Below, in pieces: positions 9,480 through 20,460 of a stretch of DNA of 64,000 bases. Location of the stretch: NCBI GenBank assembly GCA_030374765.1, contig JARGXX010000092.1:620001-684000 (forward strand). The letters run 5' to 3'. Source of the stretch: Agarophyton chilense. Lineage: Eukaryota; Rhodophyta; Florideophyceae; Gracilariales; Gracilariaceae. A model generated the notes under the pieces. The model had not been told where the DNA came from. It saw nothing but the letters and a program-made list of their open reading frames with translations, and did not search any database. A program made the translations under genes and the position numbers. Each line of letters starts with the position of its first letter. Within the stretch, counting starts at the first letter, position 1.

Positions 9480-12400
9480 AGGAGAAAAGAAAGGTAAAAG
9501 AGCAGTCGCGAAATGTGAAGATATGCGGGCCTTTGATGTAACGATCACGACGGAAACGCACGGAGTGCAGCGGGAAAGCAAAGAAGGCAAGAGCAGTGCA
9601 AAGCAGCAGCGCGCAGTTGCAGCGATGATTCCAGTGCCCAGGGCGCGCAACACTGCTGTTGCGACGCAAATGCACGAAGCCACCGACAACATCCATGGAG
9701 TGGACGCGAGGCAGAAGAAGCGCATATTGCTGCAAAAACGCGAAGCCGCCGAATACAGCACTGCAACTCACATGCGCTGGCGCGTTCAGATTGGGTCGAT
9801 GCATTCTTCGGACCATTTTCCTGGTGCCGACTTGGCATGATAAATGCTCAGACAATTGGCACGCCATGAGGTGTTTCTTCATTTTATGCAACAGAAACAG
9901 GTGACGTGCCAACGTGATGAGACACACAATCGTTGCGCTGCAGAAGTGTTGAAGTAGGCGCAGCGTGCATTTTCGGCTTCAACCACGGACGAGGCATGCA
10001 CGTTTGGCTTCGACTTTGCACAGACGTCGTGCACTGAGAAGGAGATATCTTCCACGTGCCAGAGATAGTCGCTCATGAATCGGTGCCGTCTAAGCGCGGC
10101 GGGCATGAGAGAGAGTGCACGGAACTGATGAGAAGAGTGCAACACAGCTCAGACAGTCGCGGAGGGAACGTGGGGGGTCGGAGAGTGGATGGTGGACGCT
10201 GTGGAGGGTTTGGTGGAGGTGGAGGTGGAGGAGAGGCGAGTGGTCTCAAGGGAGTGCGCGGGGTCGATGCATGGGGCGATCGCCTGGAAAGAAACCTTTG
10301 AGCGAGTTGATTGTAGCGTGAGTTGAATGAGATGGGCCTCTCGATGGAAGTGGCATGACACAGTACGCGGAATGATGCGTCTGATCAACAGACTCATTGC
10401 TCTCTAAGCATGGATCGGCACGATTTGGTCCTTGTGCGACCGGCATTTGGCGGCGGAGCCGCTGCAGGAAACACGGAGAGCGCAAGCAAAACCGAGGGCA
10501 ACAGTGCATGAAAGCGCCAAATGTGGTTACGCGTCGGAACGGCTGTTGCAAGCCACATGTAGTGCCACGGCGCATATGTTGCGCCACGGAGCGTATGCTT
10601 AAAGCCAAGCCGGTGAGGCTTTCACTGTCACTGAACTGAAGAACTGCCGAGTTAGGGACACGCCGAACGGAGACACGCAATGTGGACTGTCCGAATCGCG
10701 CAGCAAACCTTGTTCAAGCTCTCCGTGGCACGGTGGCCCGCACATGTTGAGCCAGTGGATTGTCGAAATGAAGGGGCACTGCCTGGTTTTCTTGGAGTAG
10801 CGCACCGTTCACTACAGCTGTATTGTTGCCACATGGCGCTCCCAAACCGTGGAATGTGACTCTTTCGGCTTGAAGCGTGTGTGTCTCCGACATTCTACGA
10901 TCCACAAAAGTGGAGAACATTGTACGATGTCCAATGCACGCCATGAAGGAACAAGCCTGGAAACGTTTCATTCAGTTTGCGATCCAAGTAGGAAGAGCCA
11001 ATCACGAACCCATTTTGTGAACAATATCTTTTTACCAGCTCAGCTCCAAAGGGTGCGGACTATTTTTCTATTCACTATGGCACGCCCTGCTCTGTTGTCG
11101 TCTCTCAAATTTGCACAACACAAGTTCAGCTGCAGCCAGAGCCATCACTCAGTATCTGTCGCTGCTTTTCTCTCTTTTCAGAAGGCATTGGAGATAACAA
11201 AGCACTCACTGCGCCCCACGACTCACTGATTATCTACTTCTCACACCCACCAGCTGTCACAATAACCCACAACCCAGACAGTGCCTACTAGTCTTTTCGA
11301 AATCACGGGACGAGTGGACCACCCCAGCAGCACTCCTTTTGTGAGAAGTGCTTGAACCGACTGAATGCGCGTTTGAGCTTCTTGGCTGGCAGAATTCATG
11401 GCCATTCTCTAAAGTTTCCCCCGCTTTTGATCCTTTCTTTCACGGTTTGTCATATTTTATTCAGCACTGAGGACACGCTCCGCTGACGGACTCTACTCGT
11501 TCGACTGAGAAATTGGGTTGCAAACGAAAGATGACTCGATGAGTTTGTTTCTTCTTGCACCACAGAGGCGAGCTTCTTTGACACTTGAAAAGGGCGTAGA
11601 GACTTCGAATGTCCCACGGAAAGCACTTCTCTACGGCAGCAGTTGTCAGTTCGACTATCCCGTGTGTTCATTCGAACACTATTGCCGTAACAGGAAAGGC
11701 CAAAACATAAGCGAAGGGCGGGGGGGAAAGCATTGTGCTTTAAATATACAATGTTTGATTTCAGTTCCACTTCATCTCTCCATTTTCGAACAAACGAAGT
11801 CACAATGACACCATTGGTCGATTGTAGAAAATGTAAATCAGACAGGAGAGGTTCTGTTTCGAAGTTGCACTGCAGGGCATTTTGTGTTTGCAAGGACATA
11901 TGATCACGCAAAATACATCGGTGCAATGTACATCGGTGCTATATATCATGTGTAGCGCTATATAAAATATGATCCAGGTACTGAAGACCAGCAAATATGC
12001 GCCGGATTTGCTCAGTTGTTTAATAATGAGCGCAGCCGACTTAGCTCTGAACTGCTCAGTACTGTTCGTGGCAAAAAAAGTTGAAGCACGATCGACTCCT
12101 TGGTGCGCACGGTACAATCTCCCAACATGCACAGCCTCGTTTTCAAGTTGCCCGTCCATGCTGCTTTGAGATGTGCATGATGGTATCTTTTTTGTCCGGC
12201 TGGTTAAATTCACAAGCTCTCTGGAACACTATTCACATTCAAGCTGTCAACACTCCAAACCTTTTCTACTGACGCTGCCCAGATTCTCATGTTGTTGTCG
12301 AAAACGTCTGGTCGATAGTTATAGTGCACCAGCTAGCCCCGTGTTCCCAATTGAGTTATATAATGTAAGGATTTAGCCTCGCACGGCGCGGAATACAAAA

Positions 12401-12655
12401 ATGAAGCGAGCTGATGGCGCTTGCCTTATCACGGTCTTGTAAAATCAGTTTCAATTCGCACATTAACAAACTCCTCATGTGTGGCGCTGCACAAAAGCCC
12501 ACGAGTCTCTTATACGTTTGAAAATCTAAACAAGAGGCGCGTAAAGATTAAGTAGGACAAATAAAAACCTTGAGCATTTCTTGCATTTTTGGAGTAGTGC
12601 CCTGCACAACGAGTGCTGCAGTCTTTATTGCTTTCGTGGTGTTCTGTACTCGGTG
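9480..12655. other. Downstream flank of unit 2, no supported gene
   Basis: About 3.2 kb similar to the flank of unit 1. Open frames are short and not shared with the other copy. The sequence holds a GGTGGA microsatellite near 10213-10240. No RNA gene was recognised. Confidence 0.55.
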
Positions 12656-12944
12656 ACTATCAGTCTCTGGGTCCAAATAACCAATCAAGAACAGAACGCC
12701 CGTAGCGCTCTGCAAAAGGCCAGGCAGTTCTGGCACTCTGTAAACTGACAGAGCTCTCCCAAAAAACTGATAATGAACCATGCTATCGTCACTTGTCACC
12801 CAAATACACTGACGCAGTACGTGGGAGTATGTGAGATCAAATAGTTTTCAGATATTATCAGCCATTTGCCTCAATATATTGCATTCCGTAGATACAGCCA
12901 ACAAATGCCGGCTCAATTTGAAGCCTGACCACCCCCGGCCATGC

Positions 12945-13102
12945 AGCTATGTTCCAATTGAACGGTGGCGTCACGTCGCTACTCGTCACTGTTGTCACCA
13001 GCGCCGCCGTTGAGGGTTAATTCGAATAGCTCGGGTACAGGTTTCAGCCTCTGCTCCGTTTTTGTGATTGGGAATAAAAGGCGACAGAGTTCTGCGGTCA
13101 TG
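12945..13102 (+). promoter_or_regulatory. Conserved promoter of copy C
   Basis: Same block as for copies A and B. TATA-like AATAAAAGG at 13073-13081; ATG at 13100, 27 bases from the start of the box. Confidence 0.55.
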
Positions 13103-13206
13103 CCGTCGATTTTTTCTTCTCAGGAGCGTTTCTAACAACCTATCCACCGCCACTTGCAAGAAAGTACCAAAGAATTTGGCCGGGAACGCTCCTCAACTCA
13201 ACCGAT

Positions 13207-13926
13207 ATGAAGGTTTTCTTTTCGCTTGTTTTGCTCGCATTGTATTATTTCGTTGAGGCTTTCGAGCCTAAAAGGAAAGAAGAAACATCCGAGCCATGGA
13301 AGGCTTTTCTTCTGTTTTCTTCAGAGGTGCTTGAAATTGGCTCTGGTATGGACGGCGCAAAGTCGGATGATGATAGGAGCTGGTATTCGTGTACCTCCAG
13401 CTCCGAAACAGCGTTAGAGGAGTTGGAAAATACTATGAAAAAAGAAGCACAGCTGGGTGATTGCAGCTTTAAATCTTCCGACCTGCTTGCAACCCCTCCG
13501 GGAGTACAGGATATTTGGGTTGATGCGCAACAGGAACATCAGCCCCCTTATGATCCGTACGCCACCCCTCCAGGTGCCAACGAGATCTTGAAAAAGATGA
13601 AGAAAATGAGGGAAATAGGCTGTGTTGCGCCTGGCCATGCTGTGCGTCGCTCGCACATGCAACCACAACCGGTGGGGGCCAGGTACGTGCCACAGTACTC
13701 GGACTTTTTGGCCTCCGAGGAAGACCTCAGCGACACACGAGAGCCCCCCTCTGTTCTGTCAGCGTTCGAGGAAGAACGTAGTCCACGCCACAAGCTAGTT
13801 TTATGCCTGCTCAAGAAGTCGGTGAAAAGGCTCAGGCGCGTGTTTAAGCCCAACAGAACACGCCCTGCACGCCAGCGCCGGTGGTATTCCCGGCTTCTGC
13901 CCCGCGTTGAACTATCGAGTAGATAG
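13207..13926 (+). CDS. Secreted cationic-tail protein, tandem copy C (unknown family)
   Basis: 239 residues. Leader MKVFFSLVLLALYYFVEAFE predicts a signal peptide. Then WYSCTSSSE, LLATPPGVQDIWVDAQ and DPYATPPGANEILKKM (paired motifs as in copy B), PGHAVRRSHMQPQPVGARYV, an acidic SEEDLSD linker, and the basic tail KKSVKRLRRVFKPNRTRP. One A is missing just before the end compared with copies A and B (GTTGAACTATC against GTCGAAACTATC). The last residues therefore read LSSR instead of TIE, and translation stops at the next TAG, 13924-13926. The start is fixed by alignment of the leader. Confidence 0.78.
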   Translation: MKVFFSLVLLALYYFVEAFEPKRKEETSEPWKAFLLFSSEVLEIGSGMDGAKSDDDRSWYSCTSSSETALEELENTMKKEAQLGDCSFKSSDLLATPPGVQDIWVDAQQEHQPPYDPYATPPGANEILKKMKKMREIGCVAPGHAVRRSHMQPQPVGARYVPQYSDFLASEEDLSDTREPPSVLSAFEEERSPRHKLVLCLLKKSVKRLRRVFKPNRTRPARQRRWYSRLLPRVELSSR

Positions 13927-13928
13927 TT
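13910..13928 (+). repeat. Stop-codon inverted repeat, copy C
   Basis: AACTATCGAGTAGATAGTT, identical to copy A, although the reading frame has shifted here by one base, so the repeat is kept independently of the stop position. Confidence 0.7.
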
Positions 13929-14023
13929 TTAACTGTGGATGGTAGTTAATTGACGAAATGGTAAGAAAAAAAGCAGTTGGCATCTGTAAAGATATACGCG
14001 CCTTTCATTTTGAGTCCTTGTAC

Positions 14024-14060
14024 ATTTGCGTTGCAGCAACACGGCTGCTGCAACGCAAAT
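14024..14060 (+). repeat. Perfect 15-bp hairpin downstream of copy C
   Basis: ATTTGCGTTGCAGCA, 7-base loop ACACGGC, TGCTGCAACGCAAAT. It lies about 100 bp after the stop codon. Related but imperfect sequence stands near 9648-9670 after copy B. Could form a stable stem in the 3' untranslated region. Confidence 0.75.
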
Positions 14061-14726
14061 ATACAATGCTACCAATAACAACCATTGATTAGAGGCGAGG
14101 CAGATGGAGGGCAAAATGCTGTGAAAACGCGATCCCTCTGTGCACAGCACTGCACACCCATTGTGGGCTCACGGGCAATGTACACGGCGTATCCTATGTA
14201 TATAATAGACTAGATAGAAACGTATTAAATTACAGAGACCCAACTCGATGTGCCCTCCATGCGCCGTGGTACCCAACTCCATGACTCTTTACTACCGCAA
14301 ATGCGTGAGCAAATTGGAGCTCTTCGTTTTCTTTCTCTTTCAATCTCCTATTCAGCCGAAACTCGGGCTTTTTCACCGCAAATCAACTTTTGCCAAGTCC
14401 CTGGTCTGAACGCAACGTGTCCATTTCAAACATTTTCAATCACTGCTTGCGCATGATTAGTCAGAACAGCCATCGTTCTCATTCCCGTGAGGAATATCGA
14501 TAGTACATCATTCTGACGATACCAGTTTAGATAACTTTTCTTGATACAGATTGATGGAATAAAGTACACTCGAACGCGGATAATTCTGTGAAGTGTTGAC
14601 TTGGGGTCGATTTTCTCGACTCAGTCTCTGTTCTTCTGTTCTTTTATATTGCTTTAAAGCACTTTTAAATTGTTCTAGATGCACATCATTTTGTTCTATG
14701 ATAGTTCTTGCCTTTTCTACATAAAG

Positions 14727-14890
14727 TTCTATAGAAGCTTCTAGAGTCTTCTACATACTTCTATTACAAAAAGCAGTTTCCAGCTGCATTCTGGAACCTT
14801 CTAGAAGCTTCTAGAGTCTTCTACATACTTCTATTACATAACGCAGTTTCCAGCTGCATTCTGGAACTTTCTAGAGGTTTCTACAACACA
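14727..14890. repeat. 72-bp tandem repeat, about 2.2 copies, with heat-shock-element-like motifs
   Basis: Copies start at 14727 and 14799 and a partial third at 14871. Each carries GAAGCTTCTAGAGTCTTCTAC and GCAGTTTCCAGCTGCATTC. The second copy reads TTCTAGAAGCTTCTAGA, which is alternating TTC/GAA pentamers, the consensus of heat-shock elements. No gene lies close on either side. Confidence 0.7.
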
Positions 14891-15236
14891 GATCCTTTTT
14901 AGTGTGTAAAAAATCATTGAGTAAGGCTAGTATCCGCTATCTTGATTTGTTTTTAATGTGCAAACTAACGATAATACTTGATTTTTACATGAAAACTATT
15001 GCGTTTCTATGAGCACAACAAAATAAGTAGAGGCGAAAATAGGAGCTCTGACCTTCTTACAACTTAATACAAACTGGCATCTCGTGAAACCATCGCACCT
15101 GCATCGGAAACCCAGCGATACCCGAAAAGGAACCACCAATTCCGAGTAGAGGGGAAATCGCGCTCGCAACCCACGCAGTCGTGGATGGCCTACAGAAGAG
15201 TAATAGCGCAACCCAGAAACACAATAAATAAGCCAA

Positions 15237-15260
15237 CCTCCAGACAGAGCTGTCTGGAGG
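15237..15260. repeat. 24-bp near-perfect palindrome
   Basis: CCTCCAGACAG, AG, CTGTCTGGAGG: 11-bp arms with a 2-base centre. Confidence 0.7.
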
Positions 15261-16449
15261 AAGGGGGCAACCTCAGAGTGAGAGACATCTCTGAGAACTT
15301 GGTGCCTGCTCTTTTCTTGCCTTTTGCGCGAACCGCCGCCGGCCGGTCGTCCGACCCCGCCTACGCATCGTACTCGATCAACACGATCTCATCGCCGCTG
15401 CGTGAATTGACGTTTAGTCTTTACCAGAAGGTTTTATTTTTTCAGGTAATACTGGGTTCGTTTTAACCGACCACGTAAAAGCATTGAACAACACAGCTCT
15501 TGACTTTAAAATAAAAGAGACCATTTTTCTTAAACCAATGATGTGAATATTGAGTTACAAAATCTCACTTTTATCGTAAGTAAAGTTCTGTTCACAAAAC
15601 TGTCTGTGAGAAACTGCCCATCCAAGAACTTTCGAAGGACGTAAAGTACTAGTTAAACATCCATGTTATAAGGTATTTGATATATAGGGCAGAGCATTGC
15701 ACCTATTTGTGAGCATAAGCTCAGCCTAACTTCTCGTTTACCAATTTATGTTAAACTACCCCCGATTTTCCAGTTATCCCGCTAGTACTGTCGCCAGTAT
15801 TCTCAGTTACTCATTTTTGAGCGAACCATTTACCATAAATGTAAATCAAGGTAGTCGTGCGTCTCAGATCCACACGGTGGTCCTCCAATTAAAACTTTTC
15901 AATGAATCGCCGCGCGCTATTTCGTTGGTTCTAATGCTTGATAATCTTCCAGGTATTGCTACCGACTATTAACCGACGGAATTGCATCCATATTGGGACC
16001 AAACGAGCTATCCTCGAAAATTTTCTCGCTTCTCGACCTTTCAGGTCACCTACTATGAAAACGATCATTGATGGAAGTCGATCGTCTACAAATACGCCCG
16101 CTCAATGCTTTGAATTTGAACACTTAATTGTCGTTGCTATGAGTCATCATTCGTACCACATGGAAACCTCTTATATCATGTATTACGCCCGTTAATTATG
16201 TTGTAATGTACTCTATTTATACATATATGTACCTCATGTTTGTAAACATCTGCGACCTCGTTCTCGCAGCAATTGTGTACTCTGTCCTACACTGTGTGTA
16301 CCTAGTTCTACACCGCAAGTTTAATCATTCTTACCTACAATTGACAAAGATCGATTGCTTGCGCATGGGGGGTCCACTTTCGCGTTGCTACGACCATTTA
16401 GATGTTGACATTGGTCTCTGGTAGAATATAGAAGCCTTGACACCTTGTT

Positions 16450-19400
16450 GGTATCTTAAGGTCCCGTTTTCTGTTTAGCTACCTTTTTCCGGTTTTTCAT
16501 TTCGGCCTACCTTCATAGTTATGAGAGAACGCCAACACCGTTCTGGGCGCGTGCGATCCAGCTCTGTGCGCCGTCGGCGACGTTTGCGCTATTTTGTTGG
16601 TCTCCTACCAATATCTCGAACAGGTAGTACTTGACCCAAACCATCTTCAGATTTCGTGAAACGGGAATTTCCGGTTACCGTTGAGGTGGAGGAAGTTGTC
16701 GAATCTGAGTTGCAGGATTTCCCTGAAGCTTATTCTTCAAGGTTTAGTTGGCCCCGCCCGGTGACACCTCAAAGGTCTCCGTTTATTCGCGCCAGTATCA
16801 TGGCGACTTTTGAACCTTAAGGGTTGATGCAGATACAAACGGAAAAGATGGATACGTGTTTTATCTTTTCCGAACAATCCCTAGAGGCTTCATCTAATAC
16901 AAGTAAATACCGCTTGTGTTCAGCACGGCGGTGAAGGTTGAGGCATCACCTCGCTCATGGGCTCGGATTACTTCAATCTCAACCATTTCAGGTAGCAGCT
17001 AATCTCGTGGCCGTGGACGCGGGGGTAGGGCTAAGAAAACTAGTTGCTGGACTTCTCGGACACCTGCCAATATTGTTTTCCTAAGCGTGCCCTTCCCTGC
17101 GGCCCGATTCTCGTCTGGGACGCCCGTTGACCCTTACCAAAGTATAGGTGGATCTCCTCCGAAGTCGAAAACCAATTGGGCTTGCAATCTTGCTTTCAGG
17201 ATTGGGAGCTGTAAGACAAACCAGTATAGATCTTTTGGTATTCCCTTCAAACTGGTGTCCTATGGCGACCTATGGAAGAACGACTGGTCTGTGGTGGTGA
17301 TGAAATTGTCGTTTCCGGAGGTCATTTCCCGAAGTCCTTACCCGACCACAATTCAATACTTTCTTAGGTTTGTGCCGTTGGTGTTGCAAGCGTCTTTGCT
17401 CCGTCTCAGTATTCTTTAAGCAAAGAGATCAAAAACCAACCTCGTCAGGATCGACAGGAATGTTACTTGAGTTGGCATTGTTACACCCCTTTGAGGTAAT
17501 TCATACCGCTGCTTTATCCTAGCGATTCTTTCAAGTTCTCATCGAATCGGAGCTGGATTATCATCGTCGATTAATGGTGCGACTTTGCCATTACCCGTCT
17601 ATCCCGAATACTTACCTTGTAGTTTCACCTAAAATGTTTTATCTGAATATTATTTTCAGCACCCCCAATTCGACTGACCATAGCAGGTGGGGCGAGATTG
17701 CAGCGACCGAAAGTCTCGTTCGCATTTGTATCCCCTATGCTCGCGTTATGAAAATATTCCATAACGTCGAGTATTTTTCTCAAACATCGAAGGGTAGACG
17801 CGAGCTGTAGGTCATATTGGTGGGATTCCTATAAGGTTTTTTGTCGGTGGCGTTTTTCACCCCTCCAGATTTTGCGTACTTTGGGAGTCAAATATTTCGT
17901 AACCTCGAACAGTATTACCTCATTTGGGCGAAATACCTCTCGGGATGGACCGTTCTGGTTCCCATTTTGGCTTTCAAGGCTGCCCGTTAGGTTATCGAAT
18001 GGAAATGTTTTAAACCATAGCCTGCGCAGGGATTATTATTTCGGGAGACTTGACGAAAAATGGACGCCTCTGCGTTTGGTCGACTAAAGCTTTACTCCAC
18101 CTCCTCGTGGTGTCGACTGGGCAGCGTAAGCTGGCTAACGAAGTAAGTCAGGGAGGGATCCCTGTTGGAGAGGGAAGTGATCAGGCCTCCGTAGGCCAGT
18201 GATCCATATCAAGTTGGCGGGATTATGTAAGGTCTTTCTTTGATTGGGTGATCAGAGATTTTTCTCCGTGCGCAAGTTTATCATCAGTTCGACCCTGGAA
18301 ATCGCGTGAAAGCCATACTTGGCTGGGGGTTCTGCATGTATTTTTAGTCAAGTATCATAAGGTTTTTTGAAATGGCATATTGTAATCAACGTCTTTTTGT
18401 GACATTGGTTTTTTAGTTTTGAAGGATTTTCTAAAGAAGTGTTTTTCAACTTTCTGTACCAAGCACCCTGCGTATTGACGTAGGGCGGGGGTGTTTAGAG
18501 CACCGAGGTCTGTCCAGTAGTAACTGAGGGTAGTTTTGTCGAGGCATGAATCTCAGGAACATGGCGGATACGAGGCCCGGACCTAGTTCCACTTGTATGG
18601 AGGTCCGGTGGCGGCTGGACCTATTGAGGTCACGCGCACAGTCGGGAGCAGCCCTCCTAAACGCAAAAGCCTGTATTACGGGTTAAAGTAGTCCCGGGAA
18701 CGGAATGGTTTTGACCGTTCTCAGAGGTGATGGACCTGCAACAAATAAAATATCACACTGCAGGGCTCTCGGGCAGGAAATCGAGGGCATGGGAGATGGA
18801 TGCTTTGGGCATCCTTAGAAAAGCTTTTTGGGGTGAGCTTTTAGTTTACCTTGGAGAAAAGTCCCAGAGTAAAAATGCTCTCTTTCGTGTAATCAGGAAT
18901 GAAGTACCGGGAATCCCTTAAGAGGGTGAAGTGGATACCTTATTCCGGTGCATTGAAGATAAAACACACCCACTAAGTGTCGAAGGAAGTGCGCCGAAGG
19001 CGGGGCCTTCTAGGGACGTACCGAGTTCTCGAGTTGTAACCGGCTCGGATCAGAACCCCCGAGAGCGTTCAAAATGTACATCAGGGGGCAAAGAGGGTGA
19101 GTCCTCGAGTGAATACGAATCCGAGTCCGCTCCAGATCCCGACTCAGAGGAAAAAGCTGCTGCCCGCCTCAGTGAAACGCAAAGAATTCGTTCTTTCATG
19201 GAGGGGTTGGAGAAGGTGCAAAAGCGGATGACTAAAGATATTAAGGAATTGAAGGAGTCGCGGAAGAATTCAAAGAAGAAATCAAAGGCGGCGGATTTTC
19301 TTGCCAACATCAGACAGGCTATGGAAGGGGTTTTTGTCGATTCCGGCAATGACTCTGGCTCAGAGTCCGACGATGGAGATGAGGGAATTTCGAGCCACGC

Positions 19401-20460
19401 GAGGAAAACTTTGACTTTGAAGCGGCACAAGGCTAACAAGAAGATCTGGATTGCTTTCGCTAGCAAATCGTTTCCTGAACAACATATACCTATTGACAGT
19501 CTTGAAGGTAAATATATGCTCCGCAAAGCCCTGACGAATTATTCGACAGTTTCTGCGCGGGATGAAGCTCGTCAATTGACGGACATTCGGAACCGCCGGG
19601 AAGCTGTAACGCTAGCTCGCGTTATTGACTCCCTCATCAGCTCGCTGGGCATAATGAGAGCCAAAAAAGAGTTGGCAGTGCAGTTAGCAATTCGTAGATT
19701 GGCGGCAGTGATAATGGGTGAAAAGACTGGAAACTGGGTAGCGGTCAGAGAACTCAAAGAATAGCACAACGATTTGATAAGCGAGTCAATGAAGCTTAAG
19801 CTTCACAAGTCGGTGAAACTTCGGAAAGAGTTGAAGGAGGACAAGTCAGCCTTGGCTGATAAAGGTGACGGGAACAAAGCATAGAAAACAATGACAACAG
19901 CAACTCTCGATTTTCAATTCGATGGGCATGCGGGATGTGTTTCCTATCGCAGGGGCGTCCGATAAATAGTACGGGCATATAAAGAAAGCAAGCGCACGAC
20001 AACGACAAAAGTGGGGAACACAAGAAGAGGTTTTCAAAGCATTTCTGAGGGACTTCGAAGTGTGATTATTTGCTTATATGCCGAGCATATTCACCCCTCT
20101 CTATTGGTACAAGAGAGAAACGCTGCCCACACGGCCTGGCGAGTAATTTCTTGCAAGGCATCGGGGAGGATTCGTTTCGCCGGAATTAATTCCGTTGCGG
20201 AGGAGTCCGTAGGAGAGATTGATTCTACGTTTGAATACAGCGACCCCATTAATGGGTCGTTCTGAATGCGAATCCAGTATCATTGCCAGAAAGTGTTCTG
20301 GCAGCCTCAAGGGGTATATCTCATTATTACGAAAGAATACCCAACTAAAGTACGTGACAAAAAATTACGCGAAGTGAAGGTTGAGAGAACTAAGAAGCCT
20401 TTCTTCGGAAGGGAAGGCGGGAGGATATGGGAAACTTATAGGGAGTTGCGCTGAGGCGGG
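16450..20460 (+). mobile_element. Decayed relic of an unclassified mobile element
   Basis: Plus-strand coding debris: an Arg/Gly-rich SRGRGRG patch near 17000, the segment at 17574-17810 related to the minus-strand relic at 1308-1559, a start-like MADTRPGPSS near 18561, the open stretch 18931-19764, and a further one at 20011-20454 in the same direction. The class is not recognised; a retroelement is possible. It appears old, with many breaks in the first part and fewer in the 18.7-20.5 kb part. No terminal repeats were seen. Confidence 0.45.
18931..19764 (+). pseudogene. Mobile-element ORF with acidic Ser-rich and coiled-coil regions
   Basis: 277-codon open stretch inside the unclassified relic. 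Residues 45-75 are rich in Ser, Glu and Asp (SSSEYESESAPDPDSEE). Residues about 75-120 are Lys/Glu-rich and likely a coiled coil (KKSKAADFLANIRQAMEG). A second acidic patch (SGNDSGSESDDGDEG) is followed by a basic, helical C-terminal half. The arrangement of acidic linker plus helical domain resembles structural proteins of some elements, but I cannot name a family. It belongs to the element's coding region rather than to a host gene, judging by the debris on both sides. Confidence 0.4.

Larger units (their letters stand above)
8190..12655 (+). repeat. Tandem segmental duplication, unit 2
   Basis: Second unit, about 4.47 kb, longer than unit 1 because of added stretches in its 3' flank (for example a GGTGGAGGTGGAGGTGGAGG run near 10213, and an insertion near 11950-12020). 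It carries promoter, gene 8736-9452 and flank. Confidence 0.75.
12656..14165 (+). repeat. Tandem segmental duplication, unit 3 (cut short)
   Basis: Promoter and gene as in units 1 and 2, then only about 240 bp of related 3' flank (the CAACACGGCTGCTG..GCAAAT part resembles CAACACTGCTGTTG near 9648). The long flank of the other units is missing, so the array ends here. Confidence 0.7.
14166..16449. other. Intergenic stretch without a supported gene
   Basis: AT-rich, with short open frames only. It holds the 72-bp tandem repeat at 14727-14890 and a 24-bp palindrome at 15237-15260. Some of it may be the flank or terminal part of the relic element that begins near 16450, but no repeated ends could be matched by eye. 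Confidence 0.5.

Noticed and set aside
4390-14165. The repeated units read as long terminal repeats of one element
   Set aside because: Each unit contains a full secreted-protein gene with promoter, there are three of them, and nothing element-like lies between.
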